A DNA stretch of 64,000 nt from Eurosta solidaginis (lineage: Eukaryota > Arthropoda > Insecta > Diptera > Tephritidae), in the NCBI RefSeq assembly GCF_040869045.1, contig NC_090321.1, positions 129,757,689 through 129,821,688 on the forward strand, given 5' to 3'. The notes beneath the pieces are model-generated. The model was not told where the DNA came from. It did no database searches and saw only the letters and a program-made list of their open reading frames with translations. The first letter of the stretch is position 1, and the number at the start of each line of letters is the position of its first letter. Made by a program: the position numbers and the translations under genes. Positions 53,694 to 64,000 of this stretch are shown piece after piece.

Positions 53694-54929
53694 GATTTGT
53701 GAACGTACGATTTTAGAAAATTTAAGCGAAAATGTTTCGAAAAATTCATTAAAACCTTCTGTCGTATAATATTCGTCCGGTCAAAGATCTCCAAACAAAA
53801 ACTCAAGAATAATATTTCCTACGAGAAAAAACTATTGCAATGAAATCTATCTAAATCCATTGCAGCCTACCATCATTGTGAATCCAACTAAGTGTAATAT
53901 CTTATCTGTCAACTGCCTGACAGGATGTTCAATATGGCTACTTTTTAGCGTTTTGAAAGGGTGTTCAATATGGCGGCACATAGGGCCGGCTATCTTCAGC
54001 GGGTGATAGAAAGAGGTACAGTATAGTAAACTACAAATCAGGTGATCCAATCACTTTAGAATTTTGACGTCTATGCAGAAGATATATATACTTAGTTTGA
54101 TTCACTGGCAACTCTGCTTACGATTAAACTTCTGTTTTTGTAGGAATACATTTCTGTTCTGATGCTTTGATCAGCGAAAAAGAGGAACTGACGATGACCA
54201 AAATTAACACTTCTACATTTTAAATCAATCCGAATTTATGGTAAGGATACAAGCTAATGTAATTTGAATGCAGAAATATTTCACGTTATTTTAACCATAA
54301 GCTTCATGTTAAAATCTTCGTGTTGATTTTCTGAAATTGTTTTTGATTTAACATGAATCATGCTGCTGGCTAAAAATATGTGAAATTTTTTGTTGCATTA
54401 GCTGTGTTTTTTTACATCTGTATACATTTGCCTACTCTTCTGAAATTGCTGCGCAGATAATTAGTACTCCTAAATTTCAGTACGCATTATACTCAGATGC
54501 AACTGAAATATGCGTATATGTTTCACCTCTATGTATTACCTCTACAAATGGTGTGTGTCCACTATTCACCGCAACCGATTCAGCTATAGGTTATACACTA
54601 TGACCAACAGAAATGTGTGTCTCCGCTTTTCGGTACAACATGTTCTGTACCTAGTTGCCGCTAGATGGGTCACCTAAACATTATCTAAGTGAGGGAAAGC
54701 GTTTTTTTTTTTGTTACACGCAAATGTAGACGTATATACATACGTGTAAAAAACACGGCTATTTTGCGGGAATCTGTTTTTGCTGACGATAGCGTCTGGT
54801 GAGTTATCAGTACATGCTAAGTACTAATAACGGTCCCGCTTTTTAAACGGTTTTATTTAGCTTGAGTTGACAGGCAGGCCGCATGCACGGCCGCACGGCC
54901 GTTGTGAACGAATCTTGTAATTAAAATTT
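53694..54929. other. No gene recognised
   Basis: About 1.2 kb without a credible coding frame. GTTCAATATGGC occurs twice at 53926 and 53962. Confidence 0.4.
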
Positions 54930-55640
54930 AAGTAACTTCCCGATAAGCTACAAGCTTGAAATTTGGAATATAGTTCAGAACCCGATGACAATGCAATAAT
55001 AAGAAAAAAATCGCCGCTAGGTGGCGCAAGGATCGAGATATTCGCAAAATTCGCATTTGTGGTCCGATTTGGCTCATATTTGGAACACATAATACATGCA
55101 AGAATAGAAATCGACCTGTTAAAAAAATCGCCGCTAGGTGGCACATGGATCGAGATACTCACAAAAAACGTATTCGTGGTCCGATTTTGCTCATATTTGG
55201 AACTTAATACATGCAAGAATAGAAATCGACCTGTGAAAAAAATCGCCGCTAGGTGGCGCATGGATCGAGATACTCACAAAAGACGTATGCGTGGTCCGAT
55301 TTTGCTCATATTTGGAACACATAATACATGCAAGAATAAAAAGCGACTTATGAAAAAAAATCGCCGCTAGCTGGCGCAAGGATCGAGATATTCACAAAAA
55401 TCTTATTTGTGGTCCAACTTGGCTCATGCTTGGAACACATAATACATACAAGAATAGAAAGCGACCTATCAAAAAAAATCGCCGCTATGTGGCGCAAGGA
55501 TCGAGATATTCACAAAAATCGTATTTGTGGTCCAATTTGATTTGGTCCATATTTGGAACACATAATACATACATGAATAGACAGCGACCTATGATGCCCG
55601 ATTTGGCTCATATATGGAAAAAATATTGCATACAGTCCAG
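54930..55640. repeat. Minisatellite, unit 115-118 bp, five units and parts
   Basis: TCGCCGCTA recurs at 55011, 55128, 55243, 55361 and 55479. Each unit has a small palindrome CGCCGCTAGGTGGCG, then GATCGAGATA, GGTCCGATTT and GGAACACATAATACAT. Open frames on both strands (54857-55379) come from the repeat period and are not genes. Confidence 0.85.
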
Positions 55641-55846
55641 TAGAAGTGACATCAAAATATTTTGGAGTTGGAGGAGGGACAAGCATACGTGGCGCAGAAT
55701 CGAGTAAAGTCTTTGGAAGGATTATTTATTGAGGACTTAGGTTGTAACAAATTGTCAGGAAAGAGCCCTTGTAATAATGAGTCAATAAGTGAACTAAATA
55801 GAATGAGAAATAATAGGCAATTAAATAAAGACTAAAAACTTGAAAA
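55641..55846. other. No gene recognised
   Basis: AT-rich spacer between a minisatellite and a foldback element. Confidence 0.4.
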
Positions 55847-56280
55847 TAAAATAATTTTAAAAAAATGTTTAAGTTAAACGGTTTTATTGAAAACAATACT
55901 TACATGAAATAATAATAATACGAAAAGCTAGAAAATAATTAGGTAGGTCCTAGGTACTAGTCATCACACTCCTTATCAATCTAGGGCGTTGATCAGACAA
56001 TTAAATAAAAGCGTTCGACGCGTTATATTTCTGTTGATAGTCATAAGTAAAACCAACTGAACCTTAATCAGGTTATGCTACGCCTCACATTTTTAGAAAT
56101 TTCACGCGCCCAACGCTTTTATTTAATTGTCTGATCAACGTCCTACATTGATAAGGAGTGTGATGACTAGTAACTAGGACCTACCTAATTATTTTCTAGC
56201 TTTTCGTATTATTATTATTTCATGTAAGTATTGTTTTCAATAAAACCGTTTAATTAAAACATTTTTTTTTAATTATTTTA
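55847..56280. mobile_element. Foldback element, arms about 177 bp
   Basis: Left arm 55847-56023 and right arm 56104-56280 are reverse complements with few differences; the loop is 80 bp. Motifs shared by the arms include AAACGGTTTTATTGAAAAC and TAGTTACTAG/CTAGTACCTAGG-type sequence. No ORF. Confidence 0.85.
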
Positions 56281-57412
56281 TTCTGATTTATGGTCTGGTG
56301 AGCGCAACGTCTTAGCGGCAACGATACAGGTAAGGCATCGCAGTCGGCAGCGACAACAACAACAGCGATCGCGGCAGCGCCAACGGGAAAGTTAGGGCTA
56401 GAATCAAGTTACGTTAGCTTTAAGTAAGTTAGTCTTCGTAAGATACTCAAAATAAATGAACGTTTTTATAAAATTTATATAAGTTAATTAATAAAATCGC
56501 TCAAAACATCTCAAATATTCCACGAAAGGTTTTAAAAGCCAAATTTTCCATACCACTACTACTGATGTAAATTCGCGTGTTACGGGTTAACCATTTTTTA
56601 TACAAAAACTAGAAGCCTATGGATTATGAAATATTAGTATTGGAATCTCTGAGGATTCCTCTACCAACTTTTATTTATATTTATTGTCTAAGTGCGGTTC
56701 ACTAAAAACTTTGTTTTCATGTTAAATAACATGCGAATAACATAAATTTTTCTTTACCGACTGGTGAATTACCCACCCTCGATTTGATGCTTTCATGCTA
56801 CCCACTTTCCTTCTGTTGCCGTTTCTCTATAGTTACACGTCTCCGGTGTAACGTCTCTGCTACCACCCACTATTCGTTCTGTTGAAATTTCTTTATAGTT
56901 TCACATCTCTGCTACAACCCACTATTCGTTCTGTTGAAATTTCTCTATAGTTTCACGCCTCTGGTTCTAGGTCAGTGCCAATGCTCGTACATATGTATGT
57001 TATGATTTTATAGGTACGTGTGTACATCTGGATGTGGGGCAATTTGGAAATTCTATTCCTTGGGCGTGACGTCACTACAGAGTGTATAGGCACAAATCTA
57101 CTCCAGATTGAGCATTCACGAGTTCAAAATTGCTTCGATCTGCGCATCTGAGTCACAGTTGACCCGTGGGCGTACAGCTGATATGCTGTTCTATAGTTTT
57201 TCATGCAAAATACAAGAGCATCTTTTTATGTAAATTTGTTTTATTTTAATGAATAACTAAATGAATAAATTAACAAAATGTTTTTAACCGTAAATGTATC
57301 GGAAATATGTATCGTTCTTATCGGTCAAGTCTACTAAACAATGTCCCATTAACTATAATTTTAACATATCTAAACTGCATTTGCGAAACGATTTGTGTAT
57401 TTTTGGGCTTGA
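56281..57412. repeat. No gene; three tandem units of about 60 bp at 56799-56960
   Basis: CCCACTATTCGTTCTGTTGA and TTTCTCTATAGTTTCAC recur three times at 56799-56960. The block 56310-56400 has CAACAACAACAGC repeats. Nothing else recognised. Confidence 0.6.
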
Positions 57413-57734
57413 TTGAAGAAGCTAGATGAGTGTAAGACCAGGAAAGTATTGGAATCCAATTTCAGTCGTAAAGATATCGAAGAGGCTGCAAAACGACTAA
57501 AGCGTGATCACGAAGATGGAGAAAAAATTCTGCCACAGCTGCTCGTTCATTCACGTTGAAAGCATTTGGAGAAACGTAAAGAGGATAAAGTTGCTGAATT
57601 AGAGGCAGACATTTTAGATGATGAATATTTATTTGATGAAATTAAAGTTTTAATAGAATTATATATTTATTCAATCCATTTACTATACCATGTTACAGAC
57701 TATCCACACGAGAACGTGAGGAAAGAAAATAAAA
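57413..57734 (+). pseudogene. DHX16/Prp2-like RNA helicase N-terminal exon fragment
   Basis: Reads KLDECKTRKVLESNFSRKDI, EEAAKRLKRDHEDGEKILPQ, LLVHSR, a TGA, then KHLEKRKEDKVAELEADILD and DEYLFDEI. This matches the region of the spliceosomal DEAH helicase DHX16 that precedes the helicase core (KRLK, YL-KRE-KLEDLEAE, DEEYLF motifs). After DEI, a GTTTTAA ... TTACAG stretch of about 60 bp looks like an intron, and LSTREREERK follows, as in DHX16. The retained intron argues against an mRNA-derived copy. The stop and isolated context make it a fragment. Confidence 0.6.
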
Positions 57735-57945
57735 AAATAAAAATAAATGTAAGGCGTTAACCTCTGATTTTATGCCGACTCCGAACGGCATCTGCAAGGC
57801 AGATGAGTTTTCACTGAGAGCTTTTCATGGCAGAAATACACCCGGAGCGCTTGCCAAACACTGCCGAGGGGCGACCCCGCTTAGAAAAATTTTCTTCTAA
57901 TTGAAAACCCTTATTTCTAAAATTTTTGATGTTGCTTTGCCCGGG
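57735..57945 (-). mobile_element. tRNA-derived SINE, 3' part
   Basis: Same family as 31731-32096, with the GAACGGCATCTGC, CTTTTCATGGCAGAAATACA and GAGGGGCGACCCCGC blocks. It is cut at GCCCGGG by a Transib insertion and resumes at 61559. Confidence 0.85.
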
Positions 57946-57985
57946 CACAGTGTTTCGTGTAGAACAAGCTAGCTGGACAAAAACA
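57946..57985 (+). other. Transib left end: heptamer, 24-bp spacer, nonamer-like
   Basis: CACAGTG at 57946-57952, a 24-bp spacer, and ACAAAAACA at 57977-57985, which differs at one position from the V(D)J nonamer ACAAAAACC. The right end has the same heptamer and spacer, with ACAAAATTA in place of the nonamer. Confidence 0.8.
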
Positions 57986-58865
57986 AAGTTCTTATTCCAA
58001 GAAAAGTGTATTGAGAAATGAAAGAAAACAAACAAAACAACGGGTTTTTTCTTTTTTTTTTGATATTTTTGCTCATATATATTGAGTAATTGAAGTTAGA
58101 AGGCAGGAGTGGCCCTTAAATGCATTGATTAATTTGCAAAATTCTTGTTGAATAATAAGCTTCATATTTATTTTAAGTGAACACTTTTATATAATTTTTT
58201 GATGGATTCTAAGCTCGAAGGAAAGTAAAATTTTTTAATAGTAATTCTTTCGCAATTAGAGTATTTTCAATATATTTAACATTCCGTTATTAAGAAGAAA
58301 AGTTATTTTTTCTCTATATTTTTAAATTTAGGGACAAACAAGTTACATACATCCGCGGACATCCGGGCTAAATTTTACATATGTTATAGTCGCAAGTATT
58401 CTCTAATAGCCGAAAGAAAAAACCATTGCGAATTCTTTGCACATCTATTTTAAATTTTTTTTTTTTTGTAGATTTAGTTATCTCTACATATAAAATAGGA
58501 CGTATGTACGTACCAGATCCGACGAGATATTTGAACCTTTAAAGCTGGTTTACAAACGGCAAAACCAATTCCCAGGTACAGGGAACAAACACGTAGCCAT
58601 AAAACACACAAAAATAAACGCGCAAGGTCAACAAGAGCACACCAAAAGCAAAAAGGCGAAGATCACTGACTTCAACCGGCCACAACCTACCGCAACAGTC
58701 ACCAAGGCATAAAAACAGGTACATACAAAGCAATCCTAATGCAGGTATAACCACACAGGAACGCTACACAAAACAACCCCATTTGGTAGCATCTACACCA
58801 ATACCTGAATGTAATATAAATACTGTACAACTGATAACAAATCAGAACGATCAACGACACTTAAG
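57986..58865. other. Transib 5' untranslated region
   Basis: About 880 bp AT-rich leader with no coding frame in the sense direction, becoming CA-rich before the ATG at 58866. Confidence 0.6.
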
Positions 58866-60817
58866 ATGGCAGCACAACAATCATCAACAATTCACCCTGT
58901 CGGAAAATCAACAACACAAAGCAGTTTAGTTATAACCGTACCAAGAACGGAGTTTTTTGACATTTGGGTTCAACATTCGAAGGAAACCAGATATAAAGGA
59001 TTATTGAGTTTTGTTGTACTTAAGTACGATTTCAGCGAAGCAGCCGAATATTTGATAAAAAGTTGAAGCTTATAAATATCGGCATATTCGTCGAAGCTGG
59101 ATCAAAAGTAAAACACTTCTGGAAGACATAGGGAGCGATTTTTGAATAAAAACTCGGAGTGGCTTTCGGGTCCAAACATTCACAATAACGGTGGATTCAA
59201 AGTTGCCATCAGACCAAACAACCACTTCTTCAGGTAACCCCGGCCCCGGAAGACGAAAGAAGGACTTTGTTAGCTGCAGTGAAAAAACCAAACGGCGTCG
59301 AGTGGATGACCTCTTGCAATCTAGAAGTCCTTGTGAGTTACTTTATGCGGCAGAAGTATCAACGCGTATGTCCGGCAACAGAAATGTTGCTAACATTATA
59401 AAAAAATCGCAGGAAACCACTCAAATATCCGGCAAAAAGATGACATGTGAGCCAGATGCAAGATACTTGAGCAATGTACAAGCTTTAGCATACTACGTAG
59501 ATAGCAAGTCGACGACTCATGGGTACAAAACGACTCGGAAGTGGAGCATCAAGGCAGGCCATAAGGTTTATCCATCATTTTACAGTCTTAGAAAAGCTAA
59601 GGCAGAATGCTATCCAAATGAAATTGATGTGGGTGAAACACGTGCTGAAATTAAAGTCCAGTCCGTATGAGATAAAACTGTTGAGCATTTAGTTTTAGCA
59701 AATCAAGAAGTTTTTGTTAGTTTATTACCTACAAACTTGACGTATACTTTAATCAGCAAGTGGGGTTGCGATGGAAGCTCATATAAGCAAAACTTTACAT
59801 GCAGTTCTGACACTGATGAGTTTTTGTTTATATTTTCTTTCGTTCCTCTTCAATTACAGGATGAAAAATGTAACATTGTTTGGCAGAATCCTCGACCTTC
59901 TTCTACCATGTATTGTCGTACAATTAAATTTATTTTTTCTAAAGAAACAAAAGATTTTATTGCTTTTGAAACGAACAAAGTTTTAGAGAAGATAAATGCG
60001 TTGTTGCCAACAAAGTACATGCTCGAACAATACGAAGTTTCCGTAAATCACAATATGCTTCTAACAATGATTGACGGAAAAGTTTGAAATGCTTTGACTG
60101 AAACTTCTTCCGCACAAAAGTGTTATATTTGTGGTGCCACTCCAAAAGGTCTGAATAATGAGTTACGGGACTTTACGCCTAACCGAGATAATCTTGGTTT
60201 TGGTTTGTCTACTCTCCATGCATGGATAAGATGTTTTGAATGCTTGCCTCACATAAGTTATCGCCTCGAAGTAAAAAAATGGCAGGAATGAGGCAGATAA
60301 AAAGAGTGTAAAGCTACGTTCCAACGAAATCCAGAATAAATTTAAAAGTGTACTTGGATTGATAGTAGATAAACTAAAACCAGGTTCCGGCAATACCAAT
60401 GACGGCAACACTGCTCGTAGATTTTTCGAAAATTCTGAGGCTAGTGCTGAGATTACGGGATTGGATGTAACTCATCAAAAGATTCGACACTCTCCTTCGC
60501 GCATTAGCATCTGGGTACAATATAAATATCCAAAGATTTGAAAAACTTGCGGTCGAGACTAAAAAACTATACATAGATCTCTATCAATGGTTTAACATGC
60601 CTGTTACAGTTCATAAAATCTTAGTGAATAGTATTGATATTATAAAATCAGCAATTTTATCTATTGACTGACTTCAGAAGTCTTAAATTTACTGTCCCCC
60701 GATTATGTTGAGGAGTCAATAAATACCCCAGTTGTTTCAAGCTTTCATAGTAGTGTTGCTGATGCTCATGACTATTCCACAAGTGACTCATCGAATGAAA
60801 GTGATGATAGCGAATAA
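58866..60817 (+). pseudogene. Transib transposase (RAG1 relative), broken
   Basis: The N-terminus FFDIWVQHSKETRYKGLLSF and YDFSEAAEYLI ends in a stop at 59066. The main frame (59191-60291) has KWSIKAGHKVYPSFYSLRKA, a stop at 59668, SKWGCDGSSYKQNF, WQNPRPSSTMYCRTIKF, TMIDGKV, a stop at 60085, AQKCYICGATPKGLN and FGLSTLHAWIRCFECL. A shift leads to PGSGNTNDGNTARRFF. The last part (60575-60660) matches MPVTVHKILV and is followed by a deletion and the tail SPDYVEESINTP. The lost part normally includes the catalytic Glu region (SEEA-E-RNK type). Confidence 0.85.
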
Positions 60818-61551
60818 TAACATAATTATAAAAGATAACCTACCCTATAACTTTTTGTTGGATCAGGTTTTATATAATTTAAATCTATTGTCTTTTCTAC
60901 GTTGTATGATACTTTACTTTTAAGTTTTTGTAATAAGTAATTTTCACATAATTAATTACATTGTTGTTATTATTATTGTAATTCGCTTTTACATTCCTGA
61001 CTGGTACTATAAAATAATTTTGTAAAAATTGTAGTGCCAGGATAAATACTCAAATAAATACAAAATATGTATGTACATATGTACAGTCACTCACGTAAAT
61101 AAGTAGACACCCCTTTTTGGACAATTCTTACAATTTTCGCTTTCGCAAATTTATTTTAACTTATTTCCCATAAGAACATTTGTCACGATCTATAAAAAAA
61201 CTAAATTATATTTAAAAAATGTTTGAAAAATTCGACGAATTTTCATAAAAAATTTTAATTTTTTTTTACGAATTTTTAGAATTTTTTAGAGTATTGAGAT
61301 TTGTAGTCCATTCAATTTAAGTACGAAAAAGTAATATTCTCAAGTCCTTTCAATTGGATCTATGTCCCTTATTCACAAGAGTTACTGTATATGAAATAAG
61401 CAAATGTATGCATATAAAGTAAAATTTTGGAAAAAAAAAATAAAAAAAAGAACATATGACTGAAAAAATTACGTAGTTGTAATAAATGACTGCAAATGAA
61501 ACGGAAAATCTCATAAAATAATTTTGTCCAGCTAGCTTGTTCTACACAAAA
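60818..61551. other. Transib 3' untranslated region
   Basis: AT-rich, with no coding frame. It ends in the right inverted repeat. Confidence 0.6.
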
Positions 61552-61558
61552 CACTGTG

Positions 61559-61622
61559 CCGTGGTTTGAACCCAGGGCATCCGGTGTGGTAGGCGGAGCA
61601 CGCTACCCTCACACCACGGTGG
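61559..61622 (-). mobile_element. tRNA-derived SINE, 5' head
   Basis: Continues the SINE of 57735-57945: on the minus strand CACCGTGGTGTGAGGGTAGC with box A-like GGTAGCGTGC and box B-like GGTTCAAACC. Not a functional tRNA gene. Confidence 0.85.
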
Positions 61623-61624
61623 TC

Positions 61625-62300
61625 CCTCACGTGCTTTGCAAAAATTTCTATAAACTCGTTCTGATTGTCTGGGGAAAGATAGTGAACTTGTAAATGTTTG
61701 TGCTGCTGTTGTGAAATCCTAACTTTCTCCAAATGATCTCTAAGTTTCGGATCATAATGGCTTATGAGATCTTAGATGCCCAAAAAATTTCCATCGTTTC
61801 GTTCACCAAGATATATACTTTCGCCATTGGAGCTAGGCCTCTTTCACCCAATAATAAAATAGTGTCCAAAATTCTATATAAAATTTCTTTCCACTTTTGA
61901 GTTTCAGTGATTAGCTGGTCATTGATAAGTGTATCAATTGTAGCCTTCTTTTGAATTAGATTTTGTAAAGATGGCCATTGAATATAACATTTAATGTGAT
62001 CTTGAGTATTTTCATGTGATGGCATTTTATCGTATAGCTTCTTCCATACCTGGAATTTCGCATAACCGCCAGGACAACAAATTTTAGGTCGATTTAAAGA
62101 ATTGGTGCTTAGCAGGCGACATGGCAGGGAATAAAAAGAATTGCTACTTGCACCCCACACTAACCAGTCACGCTCCACTTTCTCTCCATTTAACAAGATT
62201 TTGTTTAACAATGAGGTAGGAAATACCTCGTCATGACAATCACGTGGAAAAATAACAGGACACTTTTGATGACCTCGACGAATTATTCACGGTACCGATA
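61625..62300 (-). pseudogene. ZMYM/hAT-type protein fragment (TTF zinc-finger region)
   Basis: The minus strand reads CPVIFPRDCHDEVFPTSLLN, KVERDWLVWGASSNSFYSLP, then CHDEVF-type and HENTQDHIKCYIQWPSLQNL; after a shift it gives YDPKLRDHLEKVRISQQQHK and YLSPDNQNEFIEIFAKHVRD. This order is that of zinc finger MYM-type/hAT transposase-derived proteins (TTF-type finger, then the start of the transposase domain). It breaks off at the SINE at 61622, and no continuation is seen left of the SINE. Confidence 0.65.
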
Positions 62301-62734
62301 TCGAAGTCGGTTAAATAATCTGGATTTTGATTCAGAGTTGGTAGTATTGTTGGAAGACTTTGAAGATACACCTTCATCAGTGTCACCACGAAAGCTTTAC
62401 GATTTCGGATTCATGTAAACATACTTTTTTTTTGATGTTTTTATTGTCACCTCACCGTTCGAAGGCCAAGGCATAACATCATTATCAATATTCGTTGCTT
62501 TTGAAATTAGGCTTAAAATTTGCACATGGAACAATTAAAGACTCTCCTGAATTAAAAAAAAATTTCTTAGTGTCTCTAAATCCTGGACCCCTGAGAAACC
62601 CCGGGCTCGGGGGGAATCCCCTCCATTCCCCCTCCCCTCTCGTCTGGCCTGCTGCTACTAATTAAGTGCACTACAACAATAAAGCAGCCACTCTTATGTA
62701 GAAGGCGACGAAGAGATATCTCACACACACAAAT
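62301..62734. other. No gene recognised
   Basis: Unique-looking sequence with a GC-rich, C/G-run block at 62580-62640. It may include the upstream part of the LTR that follows. Confidence 0.4.
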
Positions 62735-63097
62735 ATGTAGTCAGCAGCCGAAGTAGTTACTAATACATACACACGCATATGGCTATGGGAGAGGCGTGGA
62801 CTACAGATTAGCTGGTAACTAACCAAACATGGGACACAACTCTGTTCACGAAGTTACTAGACCATAGGAGAAATGGGTGAACGAGGAAACCGAGAGTATA
62901 AAAGCAGCGCAAGCTGAGTAATAACTAATCAGTAATCAGTTTTGATTTAAACACGCTATTGATTGTGAAGTACTACTCTCAAAGTAATCTAAAGAATAAT
63001 GCAATACTGAATATTGGAGTGATGTATTCAACAGTTTAGCGATTCGAACGTTAGCAGAAGGTTTCAGATAAGCGGAGTTTCCCAAAATTCGTTACGA
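62735..63097 (+). repeat. Gypsy-type LTR, probable
   Basis: TGTAGTCAGC is a possible start; TATAAAAGCAGCGC at about 62896 is a promoter-like box, and the segment ends just before a primer site TGGTGTCAGAAG at 63099. Only one LTR is in the window, so the edges are estimates. Confidence 0.55.
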
Positions 63098-63098
63098 T

Positions 63099-63116
63099 TG
63101 GTGTCAGAAGAGGAAT
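63099..63116 (+). other. Primer-binding site, tRNA-Leu type
   Basis: TGGTGTCAGAAGAGG follows the LTR. The same first eleven bases occur at the gypsy 5' LTR at 31669 (minus strand). Confidence 0.7.
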
Positions 63117-63123
63117 TGTTGAA

Positions 63124-63279
63124 TAAATTCTGAAGATTTTGAATACAACTTGGACATTGCAAAGTTAAGTGAATTAAAAATCCAGCAAGTGAAGAAGAAG
63201 TTTGAGAGCCGTGGATTGAACACAACCGGCAATAAATACGACCTAAAAACACGACTAAGGGTAGCTATGGTATTTTAAG
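63124..63279 (+). pseudogene. SAP-like motif in gypsy Gag leader
   Basis: The frame reads AKLSELKIQQVKKKFESRGL, NTTGNKYDLKTRLRVAM and then a stop; the pattern L-x3-L-K-x7-F-x3-GL-x2-TG-K-x2-L is that of SAP. It has no ATG and ends before the ORF at 63451, so a shift or stop separates it from the rest of Gag. Confidence 0.6.
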
Positions 63280-63450
63280 GAGTCAATGTTGAAGAGTATG
63301 CCCTTCATTCTGATAGCGGCAAGACAACGACAACGACAAAAATGAAACACCGCAGACAGTGACGAACACAGACTTGAACATGGTGTTGGCTGCAAAATCT
63401 GAACAAAAATCGTCAAGGGCATATCAACTGTAATCATAGGAGACATCAAG

Positions 63451-63961
63451 ATGGAGGCACAAGAAGATCGCTTATCATTGCAGGTGGCACAAATGCCTTC
63501 GCAGTTAGAACCACAGGAAGCAAGGGTAACATCAAAGCTAGAAGCACAGGATTCAAAAATCGCCCACTTTCAGGCAGTAGCCGATGATTTAGGAGGTCGT
63601 ATACAGGAGTTGCAACTAAATCGCCCAGCTATTACAGCGAGCAATCCGAAGGTAAAAACTCCATCTTTTGACGGCTCTGTTCCTTTCCCTTGGGAATAAG
63701 GCAGCAGTAAACAACTGGAATGCTGAATATAAAGTTGCTGCACGGTTTGTGGCCTTGAAAGGGTCTGCAGCTGAAATCTTGCAGACTATTCCCGAGGGAG
63801 AGCGGAACAACTACGAAACTGTAATGAGCGTTCTAAAGAGGCGATACGGAAGCGAACAGATGAAACATATATACCAAAGAGGGTTGCAAAACCGCTACCA
63901 AAAGGCTAATGAGACTTTGAAGGAATTTCCATGCACCCGTGGAATACACCGAGAGGGTTAA
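63451..63961 (+). pseudogene. Gypsy Gag, broken, runs towards the window edge
   Basis: The first frame (63451-63699) has a coiled-coil-like segment and ends KVKTPSFDGSVPFPWE with a stop; the next (63668-63961) has WNAEYKVAARFVALKGSAAE, ILQTIPEGERNNYETVMSVL and MKHIYQRGLQNRYQKANETL, the Gag core of an mdg3-like element. A one-base change near 63690 separates them. Protease and pol would lie beyond the window. Confidence 0.75.
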
Positions 63962-64000
63962 AATTCAGAGCTTTATAAATGGAATACGGGATGTCAGAAC

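Larger units (their letters stand above)
57946..61558 (+). mobile_element. Transib transposon with RSS-like termini, defective
   Basis: Ends are CACAGTG (57946-57952) and CACTGTG (61552-61558), inside inverted repeats of about 37 bp (CACAGTGTTTYGTGTAGAAC and AAGCTAGCTGGACAAAA). The 5-bp flanks CCGGG (57941-57945) and CCGTG (61559-61563) are a target duplication with one difference. It is inserted into a SINE whose two halves match the intact SINE at 31731-32096. Between the ends is one broken Transib transposase. Confidence 0.9.

Noticed and set aside
53870..53990. Regulatory repeat GTTCAATATGGC
   Set aside because: Only two short copies 36 bp apart; not enough to support a function.
54857..55379. 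Open frames of 134-135 codons on both strands
   Set aside because: They follow the 115-118-bp minisatellite period and give repetitive low-complexity peptides on both strands; no motif.
58539..58754. 71-codon minus-strand ORF
   Set aside because: Antisense to the Transib leader, without motif.
61559..61622. tRNA gene
   Set aside because: Box A and B-like motifs belong to a SINE head; it does not fold as a full tRNA by eye, and the body of the SINE follows.

Overview
This window looks like transposon-dense intergenic or heterochromatic DNA of a higher fly, most probably a true fruit fly (Tephritidae). The evidence is AT-rich sequence and a dipteran repeat set: Helitron and DINE-like Helentron elements, mdg3- and 412-like gypsy elements, jockey/LOA-like LINEs, a tRNA-derived SINE, Transib and PIF/Harbinger. 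The only matches to cellular genes are short, broken, exon-sized pieces. The species is not proven from sequence alone. I see no intact host gene, no functional tRNA or rRNA gene and no CRISPR array. All homology calls come from motif recognition, not from searches.

Layout. 1-8160: an LTR-type relic (copy A) carrying a small membrane-protein ORF, split by a 4.9-kb Helitron (2039-6934). 8347-8123: an antisense 412-like integrase scrap. About 8778-11492: a second copy (B) of the same LTR-type family. 11493-20990 and 24590-32350: two versions of one compound unit, made of a repeat 'R' containing a long palindrome followed by an antisense gypsy element. The first version has been invaded by two Helentron-like elements (12903-16396 and 16488-18863), one with a large 128-bp satellite array, and by a LINE. 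The second version has a nearly full-length gypsy (25731-32350) with decayed gag, protease, RT/RNase H and integrase. 33100-38290: decayed LINE fragments.

39000-51516: a TNP2/DUF4218-like transposon with a DUF4806 accessory gene, present as an inverted duplication. Its left arm later took in a LINE (13-bp target duplication) and a 6-kb PIF/Harbinger element (42157-48142, TAA target duplication). That Harbinger carries pieces of three host genes: the last exon of COX5B, the last exon of a COX5B paralogue, and the 3' part of Trm6 in tail-to-tail orientation. The undisturbed right arm shows the empty insertion sites.

51526-57735: direct repeats, foldback elements, a minisatellite and a DHX16-like helicase fragment. 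57735-61625: a SINE holding a complete-ended but dead Transib element whose termini look like V(D)J recombination signals (CACAGTG heptamer, 24-bp spacer, ACAAAAACA). 61625-62300: a fragment of a ZMYM/hAT-type protein. About 62735-64000: the 5' end of another gypsy element with a SAP-like motif ahead of Gag.

The most unusual observations are the multi-gene capture inside Harbinger, the Transib element with RSS-like ends (a RAG1 relative), the large palindrome whose intact arm times later insertions, and the conserved 90-residue membrane ORF in copies A and B.
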